Assembly: GCF_020085105.1 (NCBI RefSeq)
Contig: NC_058053.1
Coordinates: forward strand, 13,378,388 to 13,442,387
From: Siniperca chuatsi
Lineage: Eukaryota; Chordata; Actinopteri; Centrarchiformes; Sinipercidae
DNA: 64,000 nt
Reading direction: 5' to 3'
Shown here: positions 40,135 to 52,105 of the stretch, one piece after another
How positions within the stretch are numbered: position 1 is the first letter of the stretch
Layout: each line of letters begins with the position of its first letter
Notes under the pieces: model-generated
Databases searched by the model: none
Seen by the model: the letters and a program-made list of their open reading frames with translations, nothing else
Told to the model about the DNA's origin: nothing
Made by a program: the position numbers and the translations under genes

Positions 40135-40605
40135 AGTTAAAAAAACAATGTCAAATCAAGGTCCACTCAGTTGGTTTTTCTAGAGCTTTCGACCACATCA
40201 CATCACATGCCCCTCATCAGCAGATTAGTAGCAGTTGCCATGGAAATGTGGGTGGTCAAACTTTCCACGATTCTGAGCAACAGCTAAGACGTGTCAGTAC
40301 TCGTAACCTTGGAAACAGCAGTTGACATAGCAATCTCAACTCAATGTCCACTAATTAACTTGTTTCGGAGCTTTCAACCGTATCACACTGCCCTCATCAG
40401 CAGTATGTTTCATGGATGGTTTCTGATGAGAAACAATAGGCATGTGAAGACCTAGAGATGGTCAGCATTATCGACCGTTTGAGCATCTACATTTCCATGG
40501 CAACTGGCAGACTCAATCTCTTCATGAGGACCATGTGATTTGGTCAAAAGCTCCAGAACAAGCGAGTGAGTGGACCTTGAGTTTAGGTTGTTTTTCTCAA
40601 CGGTT
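40135..40605. repeat. Composite inverted repeat with AAGGTCCACTC / GAGTGGACCTT ends
   Basis: The left end AAATCAAGGTCCACTCAGTT and the right end GAGTGAGTGGACCTTGAG are inverted copies, continued outward by AAAAAAACA/TGTTTTTCT and inward by AGAGCTTTCGACCA / TGGTCAAAAGCTCC. A second left-type module (AATGTCCACT...GGAGCTTTCAACCG, then CCCTCATCAGCAG) sits inside at about 40310-40415, so the element is duplicated or nested. No coding capacity. Confidence 0.65.
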
Positions 40606-41269
40606 AACCTCTCACCACAGGGTCCAATTAGCAGCTGCTCTTTAGCATTGGATCATATCACATGATCTTCAACAGCTGATGGAGTTTGCCTAGTTGTCAT
40701 AGAAATGTTTTCAAATGAATTAAGTTTTTAGTATTGTGTCATGCAACTATGCCTGGCTCGCATGGCAATGTTACAAAGTGCTGTATGGCAAGCATTGTTC
40801 TTTACCCATCTGGCAGTTCATTAAAAAATCAAAACATACACTCACACTCCATAACAACACTGACAGTATGAATACCCCAAGATACAATAAACAAACTTTA
40901 AGAAAAACACCTTCAAAAAATATCAAAATGAGTCTGAGCAAACCAGTCGTCAATGGGATAAATTACTTCTTATGCAGCCAGAGGTGTCCTGCAGCACCTA
41001 CCAGAGTTTATCGTCAAATTTACATTGTTTCTAGGATTTTTCTCCATGTTGTTTATTCTTGAGTTTGACCAGTCAAGCAGTTGAGAAATCAATGTCTCAA
41101 CATCCATTTAGCAAGAAAACAGCTACTTAATAGACCATGTGATGGGACTGTTTCTTCAGCTGTTGAAAAAACAGAACATTTAACTGAGCATTTTAGTCAT
41201 CCCATCCAACTAATCGATCGACCTCTCACAAAAACTGCATGCTTTATTTTGAAGGTTAAACACCAAACT

Positions 41270-41797
41270 TCCTGTACCGTTCTAGCTACGTGCGGCTACC
41301 TTGCCGTTAGCTCCGTGTAGGCCGAGACTTTTCCTGTCAATCTGTCCAATCAGAGTTTACTGACAAGGTGGAAGTTGGTTGCTACGTCCTCATCCAAAGC
41401 TGTGTGTCAGTCAAAGTCGTGGCGTGGACATTCAGCGAAGAAACCAACAACTTTAGCCAAGTTTCTTTTAGTGACGAAGAAGTTGGTGAATTTTTTGCGA
41501 TAAGTTACAAACATAATGTCCCCCGGCGGTTGGAGATGACCGGAGCGATACGGTACGGAAAAATAACATTATTGTAGCTTTGTGCTGGGACATATGGATG
41601 TCAGACCCTGCTGTATGTCTCATTGACAACACTGACTACCGCTGCTGCTCCGTGTAATATTGTTAGCATGCCACGCAGGCAGCTAACTTCTCCAAAGAAA
41701 AGAAAACTTTGCCTACAGCTCAGAAGTGCCCCACACAGTATGATACTTTGACATTTTCTATATTTTCACGTGGAGTTCCTTTTTTAAAAACCTGAGA
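41270..41797 (+). promoter_or_regulatory. Probable galnt5 5' UTR / proximal promoter region
   Basis: This unique stretch lies directly before the galnt5 ATG. It contains CpG-bearing sequence (around 41280-41330 and 41520-41560), unlike the AT-rich DNA further upstream. No TATA box stands out at a clear distance. Whether a separate non-coding first exon lies upstream cannot be told from sequence alone. The call is inferred mainly from position. Confidence 0.3.
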
Positions 41798-44700
41798 ATG
41801 ATGAAGGTTAGGAGATACTTGAGGGGGAGTGGGAGGGTACTTGCATTTGTGTTCATTGCCTCTGTCATTTGGCTGCTGTTTGACATGGCTGCACTTCGTT
41901 TATCAATAAACGATGTCAACAGTCAGCTGCTGAAGGAGCAAGTGATAAGAGAGAGGGAGATTTTCAAGCAGCAGTCCAGGGTGACACAGCTGATGAAAAG
42001 GGGGTTTAAACACCCAGTTCAGAGGGTGGACTTGGCTGTAACACATGCTGGGAAAGGACCACTCAGTTCAGACAACAAACTAGCCCAAGTGTACAGACAG
42101 GGAGGCAAGAAACAGGACCAAATGTTGGGGGATAAAAAGATTAACTCTCTTCATCACCAAGGAGATAATCTTCTCAAGACTGACCCCCCTAAATATGTTG
42201 TTTCTGAACATAAAGAAGGAGCCGCCATACAAGAAGTCACACCAAAGCAGGGCGTTCCTGCAAAGAAAAAAGCAGTAAATTTGGATCAGAATTTGACAAA
42301 ATCAGAGACAAGTAGAGTAATTGATGGCTCTAATAAAGTGATGTTACCTGTGGTAGTGTCCAATATAACTCAAGTGCCACCTGGTGTTCAGAAAGACAAA
42401 CACGCTCTGCTACCAACCTCAAAGAAGGGACCCATTGAAACTGGAGATGTGCAAATCGCTCTGGACAAAACTGATTCAAAGAGAAACAAAAAGGTCATGA
42501 CTGGAGCAAAAGTGAGCCAGCTAGATAATAACTCCACTGCTGTCAGAAAACCAGGTGTCCACAAAGTGCTTTCTCTGGATATGACCCAAGCTCCTAGAGA
42601 TGCCAACGCTGTGGGCCAGTTTGGTCAGGCAGCACTCGTTGCCAGTAACGAAGATGCAGAGGTGAGGAAGAGATGGGACGAAGGGCATTTTAATGTCTAC
42701 CTGAGTGACCAGATCCCAGTGGACCGTGCCATCCCAGACACCAGGCCTGAGATGTGAGTCTTCTTCTGCACATTTTACCTCTCAAACTGCTGGGGTTGTC
42801 AAGCTCAATATCTCTATTTGTTTTGGGGGGGTTTTGCTGTGTTTTTTCCAGGTGTGCACAGAATGTGGTCCATGACGACTTGCCTTCCACCAGCGTGATT
42901 TTCTGTTTCGTGGATGAAGTGTGGTCCACCCTTCTCCGCTCTGTGCACAGTGTGCTCAACAGATCTCCACCACACCTCCTCAAAGAGATCATTCTGGTGG
43001 ATGATTTCAGCACCAAAGGTACCGTGTACGGTTCACATGTTACCTTGAATGGGTCTCCATGGGGTGACAAACATTGCCAACTAAAGCACTAGAAAACTGC
43101 TATTAATGAGCACAAGGTTTTTATTGTTAGAGCTAGGTCATTCCTTCTGCCTGGTCTGCAGCGCGCAGTATGCCAAAGAGAGATAACATTTACTGGCATT
43201 ATAAGTAAGGCACTTTGTTTGTCATTGTAGGCTTACAACAGTATTATATTTGATGACTCTCAGAGACCAGCGGCAATAGAAAACAAGATAAATATGATGA
43301 TATATATATATCAGAGTAAAAAGTCATCCACTATTATTAGAGATCCACCCTTTATTTGGTTCCTGGTAGTTTGTGTAAGTTTAATCAGTAGTTCTACTTA
43401 GAATTTAACATTTTTAAGTGCAGCAGGTGATCTTTTTCAAGCTATACGTACTTTTGTCTGCTGTCAGTGTTGTAAAATCATATGTAATGTTTTGTTTTCC
43501 GGCAGACAATCTGAAGGAGCAGCTGGATGCGTACATGTCCCAGTTTCCCAAGGTGCGAATCATTCGTCTGAAGGAGCGGCAGGGCCTGATCAGGGCCAGG
43601 CTGGCTGGAGCTGCTGTAGCCAAAGGTAACCACTGCTATGATTAACACTTTTTGTCATAAATGTCTTGAATGTATGGTTTGTATATATGCATACGTACAA
43701 AGGTGAAGGAGGCATGGATGAGGGGATATGTCCCACATAAAAGAAAGATGAAGACTAACAGAATTCACATGACTGTGTCAAATCGTGTGGTCAGACTTTG
43801 TAATCGTAAATGTTACACTGAAAACACAAGTGTGTCCTTGTCTTCGGGGAGAGGTAAATTTAAAGGCTGATACTGTATTTATGGTAGATCTCCTGGTTGA
43901 TTCTCCTGGAGGATTATTCAAACTGCAGCTAAGTTTTGTATTTGTGTGTGAGTTGATTTCAACACTCCTGTAATTTGAGATGTGGGCTGTCTTGCTGCAC
44001 ACGCTTATAACTGTATGGAATATTGTATCATGCTCATCAGTATGACATGGATAGAAGCACAGTTCAGAAAGAGCAACATTTTCAGGTGAACATCCATTTG
44101 CTGTAAAGTTAGAACATGTTCTCTCAGGCAGTGAAAAATGCACACATTAAGTGTAATCTTCACTTTCTGGTTTAGTGAATAATAACACTGATTGGGTATT
44201 TGTCTCCGGTATAGTCATCTCTGTTTCTGAAACCCAAAATTGACTCAGGCAAATGCATATTAAACGTATCAAAAGTATGGATAGTCTGTGACCTAGTTGC
44301 TGTATCTTGCAAATTCAAACTGCTTGTGAGTTTGGTGCAACTACGTTTGCACACATTTTACTAGATCTGTGCATGCAAATAACACCAATTGTGAAAGTTC
44401 ATACATGAATTCAGTCTTGTAACAAATACAAAACTGAAACATGAGAGCAATAACATTGAAAAGTCACGCTGAGTTTCGCTGCACATTATCTTTCAGTAGA
44501 AAACCACCCAAACTTGCACCTGCTGGCTTGTGTATTTACCATATACTATTATTGCAGTTTTAGTATCACATACATAAACAAACAACTGCCTATCAAAGAG
44601 CTCTTTGATGTGTGTTACAAGGGTTGCACTGTTGAAATGCAGATGTGGCTATTTGTTTAACTGCAGCAGGATGTTTGCTTTCCTCTAATCTAGGAGAGGT

Positions 44701-46983
44701 TCTTACCTTCCTCGACTCCCACGTTGAATGTAACGTGGGCTGGCTGGAGCCGCTGTTGGAGAGAATCTACCTGGATCGCAAGAAGGTGCCCTGTCCGGTT
44801 ATTGAAGTCGTGAGTGATAAGGACATGAGGTGACTCAACACTGTCATATTTGAGTAACGGACAAGCCGTACATGTTATGTGATCATGTTTTCTATAGTAA
44901 TGTTGAATGCTTGATAGAACAAAAAAATCAGTAAATTGTCACTTTGACATTGGAGCTTCTATTCTGGCTCTTTCTCCTCAGTTATATGCTGGTTGACAAC
45001 TTCCAAAGAGGTATTTTCAAATGGCCTTTGGTGTTTGGCTGGAGCGCTTTACCAGACGAATACATTAAGAAGAATAACATGACCGTCTCAGATCCCATCA
45101 GGTATTTAAAGAGGGAATTTTCATAGTCATATTTTTTTATTATTTCTGCTGCATTTTTATTTAATCATTGTATCTTACAGATGTCCAGTTATGGCTGGAG
45201 GCCTTTTCTCCATAGACAAAAAATACTTCTATGAGCTTGGTTCCTATGATCCTGGCCTGGATGTGTGGGGGGGGGAGAACATGGAGATTTCATTTAAGGT
45301 ATATAACTAATCTTAATTCAGACTGGGTACTGGGAACTCCCCAGAACTTCTCTCACATGACTCCTTATCCTACGCGTTGCCATTTGAACAGATCTGGATG
45401 TGCGGAGGGGAAATCGAGATTATTCCCTGCTCTCGAGTGGGACACATCTTCCGAGGACAGAATCCTTACAAATTCCCCAAGGACAGGCAGAAGACAGTGG
45501 AGCGTAACCTGGTGAGGGTGGCAGAGGTCTGGCTGGATGAGTACAAGGACCTTTTCTACGGCCACGGCTACCACCACCTGCTGGATATAAACATCGGCAA
45601 CCTCACCGAGCAGATTGAGTTGAGGAAGAGGCTCAAATGCAAGAGCTTCAAGTGGTACCTGGAGAATGTGTATCCAGATATGGATGCTCCCTTAGTCAAA
45701 GCTGAGGGCCTGGTATGTAGTATGTTACATTTCCCTAAAAGATCTCTTTAAAAATGAAAGCTTGTTATGCTTTCCGTATAAGAAGCTATTGTTATCTCTG
45801 CTGACAACCCCTTAACAAAGCCAACCCAAACTGAGACTGATTGTGCTCCTTTTGAACAAAGAATAACTGTCCATTAAAGCCTGTGACAGCTTTCTTTCAG
45901 GATTCATTGAAGGAAATGAGAACAGAAACAAGGCCTATTTTCATGCACAACTCTAAATGAGTAAGCAAATGTTTGCAGTGCTGTTGTTTCACTTCTGTAA
46001 GATTTTAATCATCCAATTTTTCCTTGTAGGTCTTTAATCGAGGCTTAAGAAAATGCCTCTCTCTGCAGAAAGGCTTTCTGTTGTTTGAGATATGTGATCT
46101 CAGCAAGCAGGTAGGTGTCTTTATTTTATTTAACAGTTTATTTGACTGCAGTTTCTGAGGAAAATGTGGACATATTGTAAAATTTTTGGCCTCCTGACTG
46201 TGGTAATAATGGGGGAGGGCATAACAAAAATATCCAGGAATAGATCAGGACAAATGGATCAGTCGGAGTCCAAGACAAGATCCAAGCCACGATAAACAAG
46301 GGTGGAGTCCAAGACAAGCCCGAGCCTTTCTAAATGTGGTCTTTTTGGATTCGGAGCAGCCCCTCTGAGCCATCTTTCAAAATCTTTCAGTTTTCATGGA
46401 GCCTAATTACATCCTTGTCACTCTTCTCTCTTTCTGGTATTCAGAGTCAGCACTTTAATTACACCTGGATGAGGCACGTTCGCCAGCAGGATCTGTGTGT
46501 CGCTCCCCAAGGCAAGGGCAACGGCTTTGCTTTACAACTATGTGACAACACCAAGCCTGAACTCCGCTGGTTCCACAAGTCCTCCAACTCCGCTCTGGTA
46601 GGTTGACTCAGGGTGTGCCATTTGCTTTGTTTATTATCTTTGTTTTTCTGTGGTTTCTCAACTCTGTCATTTTAGAAATTCTTTGTCTCTGTAAAACATT
46701 TCAAACAACAGGACCGGCCTGCTTCAGATTCACGAGAAGCAAAATGTTGCTGTCAGTTGAAAATTAGTGTAGTAGAATCAAAGAGTGTTCAGAGGCTACA
46801 GCTTTGTTTGTTAATCATGTTTCCTGTTTTGTCTTTGGTAAGGCGGAGCACCTCATAGCAGAGTTTGTTTCCCACCACATGTGCCTGGAGGCAGGACCTC
46901 AGGGTGACACTCTTCGCCTCAACCCATGTGAATCCAGAAACACCTTCCAAAAGTGGCAGTTCACACACTACCACGCTCAGTGA
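41798..46983 (+). CDS. galnt5: Polypeptide N-acetylgalactosaminyltransferase 5 (ppGalNAc-T5), complete, 10 coding exons
   Basis: Transfers GalNAc from UDP-GalNAc to Ser/Thr, starting mucin-type O-glycans in the Golgi lumen. Coding joins: 41798-42753, 42852-43018, 43506-43625, 44694-44829, 44982-45101, 45181-45298, 45392-45712, 46030-46110, 46445-46597, 46843-46983; all introns are GT-AG and the frame holds, giving 770 aa. Order of parts: short basic cytosolic tail; type II TM anchor at about residues 14-30 ([20 protein letters not shown]); long Lys/Gln/Ser-rich stem to about residue 300, with sequons NIT and NST; GT-A domain with LVDDFS, the metal-binding DSH (422-424), WGGEN (529-533) and SRVGHIFR (553-560); C-terminal ricin-type lectin domain (about 647-770). 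The long stem, the [17 protein letters not shown] stretch and the neighbouring ermn favour galnt5 over its paralogues. Human GALNT5 is longer (about 940 aa), the difference lying in the stem. Two tandem ATGs (41798, 41801) open the frame; I chose the first. Confidence 0.95.
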
Positions 46984-48400
46984 TGAGACTGAAAAGAGTT
47001 TCATGTGTCAAACATGCAGTACAGAGATCTTCAGTGGCCTCACTCTACAGTACGGCTTGTGGTCCAGCCTCAGCACACGACTGTCTAGAGGAGATGGGAA
47101 GCTCTTTGGTGGCAGTAATATGTGTAGTAAAGCGGAGGGTGTGGGGATGTGCAATGTTTCTAATATCCTTTTATTATATCAGCATGGACTGACCTTGAGT
47201 TTAAACACTAGTGCCTGAGGAAAGAAACCACCTTCTCTCTTTTTACGAAGATCTGGACTGGAGTTTGCTAATTTTAGAAAAGATCTTCTACACTGGCATT
47301 TGGAAGAAAAGACTAAAGGGTTTCAAGTGAATGTCTATGGAAGAACACTCCATCTGATATGTTCTTGAGCACAACATATGATTTCACTGCCAAAGATAAA
47401 AAGGTAAACAGTGCTTCATAGATATGAGAAAGAAAAAGTGATTTTCTTTTTGTGTTTGCTCTGCTGGGACTGAATAATGAGTTTGATTGCATGTAATGTA
47501 GAATTTATTAATTTGTATAAAGTATATCACAATTTTCGGTGAGACATAATCTTTTCTAGATGTCCCATACTTTATGTATGATGAGGCACTTGGGTAAAAC
47601 AGCTGCTTCTCTGGTTTTGAATGCAGCATTATTTAGGTGTAGGTTTTGTTGTGAAAACTGTCCCTTTTGTATGAATTTCTTCTTGTCACTAGAGGGAAGT
47701 GTTGGTTCAAAACACTCAATAAACCTGTGATGTGATTTCATGATTTTGCAGCCTGTTATCTAACTCCAACCACTTATTGATGGAAATGCATTTTCTTAAG
47801 AAAGTAAAAATAAAATGATGAAGATAAATATTCAATAGCATGTATGTCTTTATTATTTTTTCTTATCCACTAGCCATTAGGACATGTAAGTATGTATCTT
47901 TGGTTAATCACTTAAAAAATACTTACCCTAATAGTCTCGCTCCAGAGGTTAGGGTACTGAAGCTCTAATACCAAACAACAACTTACTTATTATAGCTAGT
48001 AGGATTATAAAGCCCTGAGCTTCTTATTTATTTAATCTGCTGTTCAAATACCTGCCTCACATAACAAGATGTTTTCATCCTAAAACCATTGAATGAAAAA
48101 CGTAGTACCTCTTAGATATGAGATCGTTGTTAGGCATTGCTCTCCAGTCAGACACTACACAACAGCTAAAGATAAAATATTGCTCTTCATTTAGAAGTCT
48201 TGTAAGATTTGTGTGACCTGGAGAGTTAACATCAGATATTTTCAATACCATCTACAACTACATTTCAGAACAAATAAATATGAATACTGTGTACCATATG
48301 GAATAGATGTACAATCAGTCTCTTTTAATGCTCATTTTCTTGTTATGGACCATGTCCAGCAGTTTTTATTTTCCTGAAAAAGGCATTGAACCCATCTTCT
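46984..48400. other. Convergent 3' UTR zone between galnt5 and ermn
   Basis: No coding exon is visible. The left part should be galnt5 3' UTR and the right part ermn 3' UTR. On the minus strand, AATAAA occurs at 48365-48370 (31 bases past the ermn stop) and at 47849-47854; the latter lies just beyond the plus-strand signals at 47718 and 47809. Use of the distal minus-strand signal would bring the two transcripts nearly tail to tail. Confidence 0.5.
47718..47723 (+). promoter_or_regulatory. Candidate poly(A) signal of galnt5
   Basis: AATAAA lies about 735 bases after the galnt5 stop at 46981-46983. A second AATAAA follows at 47809-47814. The intervening sequence has no open gene and would be the 3' UTR. 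Transcription from ermn ends nearby on the opposite strand, so the two 3' ends may sit very close together. Confidence 0.4.
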
Positions 48401-49476
48401 CTACAAATTCATTAGCATGTGCTCAAACTCCTCGATCTTCTGGCGGGTGTTGCCTCTGCGGATCTTGCGGTAGGACACAGTGCTGTATTTGGAGGAAGTG
48501 AGGTGGTTGTAGGATTTCTGGTGGCCGTCACTGTGACCGGATATCTTTGGGAGAGGCAGAGTGGAGTAGCCTGGACCGGGGTTTTGATGAAACCCCACAG
48601 GAATGTGGAAGCTGTGCTCCTGCTCTGGCTCCTGGTCCACCTGAAGCTGCCTGTCACCTGATATCTGGAGTTCAGCACTAGACATCTGCTCTGGGACTTC
48701 TGCCTCCCCATTCAGCCTCGTATAACTCTCCTCATCAGTTACATCAAAGGGTTCAAGGTTTAGTGTCTGTGAATTTACTGCCTCTTCTTCCTCCTCAACT
48801 GGTAGATTTGCTGAAAAGAAAAGGAATGGAAAAGTCGGTTTTGCATTCTATTAACAAAAATCTCCCTCAAACACAATGATACTAAATTCCTCTCACCTTT
48901 TTCTGCTGATATAGTTTGCTCAGGCTGTGTCTGCATGTCTGCAAATGTGCAGTTTAGTTGCAGAGATTCTCCACAGGTGCTCACTGACTTCTCTGGCGTT
49001 AGATTAGACTGGGCTTCTGGATCTGCAAGATCTGACTGATCCATAGGTTCAGTTTTGGGTGTCTGGAGCTCTTCTCGTTCCTCTTCTTGTTCAGCCAGAA
49101 TGACCTGCCAAGTCACTTCCTTCTCCATCTCTGACTTTTCTTTGTCAATAATGGATTCTTCTCCTGGATCATCCTCCCTCTGTGGGATTGATTCATCAGC
49201 TGCCACACTGTTGACGTGATGCTCGCACACGTTGGCACCAAAATCACGAGATGTGTTTGCTTTTATGTCCTGATGAGCTTGGTCCTCATCACTGTAAAAC
49301 ACTGAGTCATCTCCCTCCTCCACTGACCACACATCTCTTTCTTCAGGTTCCTCCAGGGTCTGGAGGGCCTCAAGAGTGATCCCACCAATGATCTCCAGTA
49401 CCTGGGATGCCAGTGCATCTTCTTCTGCTGTGAGCCTCGAGGCCTTTGGAGGCATTGTGGTCGTCTCCATCTCCAT
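48401..49476 (-). CDS. ermn: Ermin (ERM-like actin-binding protein), 2 coding exons
   Basis: Ermin is a cytoskeletal protein known from mammalian oligodendrocytes; its C-terminal tail resembles ERM proteins and binds F-actin. Coding joins on the minus strand are 49476-48897 and 48810-48401, with a GT-AG intron of 86 bases, giving 329 aa. The C-terminus reads SKYSTVSYRKIRRGNTRQKI followed by EEFEHMLMNL, closely matching the mammalian ermin tail. The rest is acidic and probably disordered: a VEEGDDSVFYSDEDQ patch near the N-terminus resembles the acidic run of mammalian ermin, and the second exon opens with a Glu run. The reading frame stays open 51 codons upstream (to 49629), but that stretch reads like 5' UTR and lacks a good splice acceptor, so I start at MEMETTTMPPK. 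Human ermin is 284 aa. Position between galnt5 and cytip agrees with synteny. Confidence 0.9.
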
Positions 49477-50081
49477 CTGTCGGTTTTTCTTTCCCCTTTG
49501 ATATTGAAAATAGTGAAGCCCCAGTGCTCTTAGTTGTTTTTTGCAGATTATTTGTTGAATCAAAATGTAAGCAACCTCAGACTTTGCATTGTCACATCGT
49601 CTGCTCCAGCGGTCCAAGTATGTTACCAAAATATTTGTTCTTATCCTGCATTGTCAAAGAGTGAAGAACAAATCCATCCTGCATTTCAGTCAGCAGTGCA
49701 AGGTCAAGCTCTCTAGTGCAAGTACCATGTAATTCTGTGTACGTGTCGAATCACAGAAGAACGGGGGTTTTGTTGTGGCCCCAACAAAGACTCTTTGTGA
49801 CTTTGGCTTCAGCATATGAAGTGATTGTCAACATTCTTTAATAATCTCTGCTGGGTGACCACCTTCATTCTGTAGCGTTTTGAGTATGGATTAACATTCC
49901 CCTATAGTTTTTCTTTATAGCCTGAACCAATCATGTTTTTGCATGTACTAAGCCATGTTATGTCTTGGTGTGCATATAAAGACCTTTGCATCTTAAGTAA
50001 GGCACCTGAAATGCTGATATAGAATTTTGAAAACTTACAATATGTTTAACAAACAACATCAGCACTAAGGCTCTCTGCACG

Positions 50082-50679
50082 CAGTGGTGGAAAGTACATT
50101 TACTCAAGTATTGTACTTGTGCAAGTGAAATTTTGAGGTACTTGTACTTAAGTATGTCAATTTTATGCTACGTCATACTCCTACTCCACCGCATTTCAGT
50201 ACGAAAAATTGTACTTTTTACTCCACTACATTTATCTGACAGCTGGAGTTACTTTTTACTTTTCAGTTTAAAATTTTATATTAAAAACATGACAAGCCTG
50301 TAAGATACAACGCATTGTTAAAGATTAAACCAGTGGTTCCCAACCTTTTTGGCTTGTGACTTCTTGCAAAAGAAACTGTCTAGTTGGGGACTCATTTCTA
50401 TGAGTACATTTCTTGTCTAAACTTCTCAAATGGTTTTCATTTAAATAACTGTTTGAGGCACAAAGATGCAAAACTCTCCAGTATTTCATTTCATATTCCA
50501 GATTTATCTTGTGACCCTTTGGAGGGGCCCCAACCCCTCGGTTGGGAACCACTGGACTAAACTACCTGACTGCATATACAGTAGTTAAGCTAGCTCCGCC
50601 TCGACCTGCTACAGTAGTAATTTTTACATTGTTGTTTGAGTCCTTTTACTTAAGGACGTGAATACTTCTTCCACCACTG
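50082..50679. mobile_element. hAT-type MITE (CAGTGGTGGAA ends), host of a nested second MITE
   Basis: Ends are CAGTGGTGGAAAGTA and its near-complement TACTTCTTCCACCACTG. Flanking 8-bp duplications are TCTGCACG (50074-50081) and TCTGCATG (50680-50687), one mismatch, which is the hAT target-site length. The body carries the ACTTAAGTA/GTACTT-rich sequence typical of this abundant fish family. There is no transposase, so it is non-autonomous. It is interrupted by another element at 50331-50554. Sits between ermn and the cytip 3' end. Confidence 0.85.
50331..50554. mobile_element. hAT-type MITE (CAGTGGTTCCCAACC ends) nested in the previous one
   Basis: Exact 15-bp terminal inverted repeats CAGTGGTTCCCAACC and GGTTGGGAACCACTG bound a 224-bp element. 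The 8-bp duplications are GATTAAAC (50323-50330) and GACTAAAC (50555-50562). Lies wholly inside the older CAGTGGTGGAA element, so it arrived later. No coding capacity. Confidence 0.85.
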
Positions 50680-51772
50680 TCTGCATGCAACACAACTTGT
50701 TTTCATAATGAACCTTTTTTTTTAAAGAAGCACGTATGAGCCCATTGAACCATTTCCTTTTTTGCTTCATAACACACTATGAAAAAGAAGTGATGATTTT
50801 TTAAATGATGATTTTGCTGCTTAAAGTGCTCAAGTGCATCATCTTTTTTGTGAAAAGTAAGCATCAAGTGCAGGGAAACACAGTTTAATTTATCGTAATG
50901 TGATAATGCCCCACTGTAGCAATCTCTCTCTCTCTTCCTCTTTAGCAGCAGCAGCAGGAAACCAAAGACGTGACACCTATTACAGGAAATGTGTGGCTTT
51001 TCTATTCTCAGGTTTTATAGCTTCATTTTTGCAAAGTATTGTGGATTCCCCAAGATAATATTTGTTTCTGTTTATGAGTAAATTGTGTGTAATATCTGCA
51101 TCATCAACAGAAATCTTCAATGTAGCTCACTCTGTAATAAATTACACCTTTCCTGTTGAAATTATAACTTTAGAATGAGTATGCATTATGATCTGGTGTC
51201 TGGAGGAAAACACTGGTGGGTTTGTAAGAAAGTTTATTATTTTGTTAAAAAATATTTTGCATACATATAATCTTGATTTGATACCAAAAAATAGAGCATG
51301 ACATTCTCTAAAAAGTTGTATTTTCTTACCACTGAAAGCGATTCACACAAATGTCAGTATATTCAGAATTTACAAGGAGTTTCAGGGTTCAAGCAAATAG
51401 TATACAGCCTGAAAACGATTTTGTAAAATGAAAATGTTAAGTAGCACCTCTTGTACCCACATCCTGTTTTGAGCTGAGCAGCCATCTATACAGAGTAAAG
51501 CTTTGGTTTTGGTTTTCAGCACCTAAACATGACAGAAGTACCTATGAAATGTTTATCTGAAAAATTAATGGTTCTCATGTAATTTAAGTCACTATAATCT
51601 CATTTTACAATTCAAGGTGCTACATGAATACAGCTACTGCAGTTCAGACTGATGATTAATGCTGATCACACTGATCATGGCGTGGGAAAAGAACATTTTA
51701 GTTCTTCATTCAAGCTAGTAGGATACATAATCTCATCTATCATACATTAGGCTACAATCTTGTATGCACACA

Positions 51773-51778
51773 TTTATT
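51773..51778 (-). promoter_or_regulatory. Candidate poly(A) signal of cytip
   Basis: Minus-strand AATAAA (plus TTTATT) lies about 330 bases after the cytip stop at 52106. Another occurs at 51233-51238, about 870 bases past the stop. Which one is used cannot be decided here. Confidence 0.35.
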
Positions 51779-52105
51779 CAAACACTTGTTCAAAGAGAGA
51801 ACATTTTACATTTTCTTAATGCTTTTGTGCCACCACAAGTCTAAGCGAGCCAGGCTCACCTTATAGGCTCAGGACCCTCTTGATATAAACTTTGACATTG
51901 ACAAATGCCAAGTGCCACAATGTCTGTCATCTCTGTGCTCCCATTAAAGCGAATGTTTTTAAATTGTTAACCCAACCTATTAAGCTACGTGTGGGGAAAC
52001 ACTTCATTACAGTGTCTATTTCTTTCTGCAACCTGTTCAGAGCACAAGAAACCTTGTTAGCCCTCATGATCAAGTAGACATGAGGAGCATGTAAACAACA
52101 TGTCA

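Noticed and set aside
48412-48711. 99-codon minus-strand frame overlapping the last ermn exon
   Set aside because: It is the shifted frame of the ermn exon; the other frame carries the ermin tail.
49477-49629. Longer N-terminus for ermn starting at 49629
   Set aside because: The extra 51 residues resemble translated 5' UTR; there is no matching segment in ermin, and MEMETTTMPPK is the first start followed by ermin-like acidic sequence.
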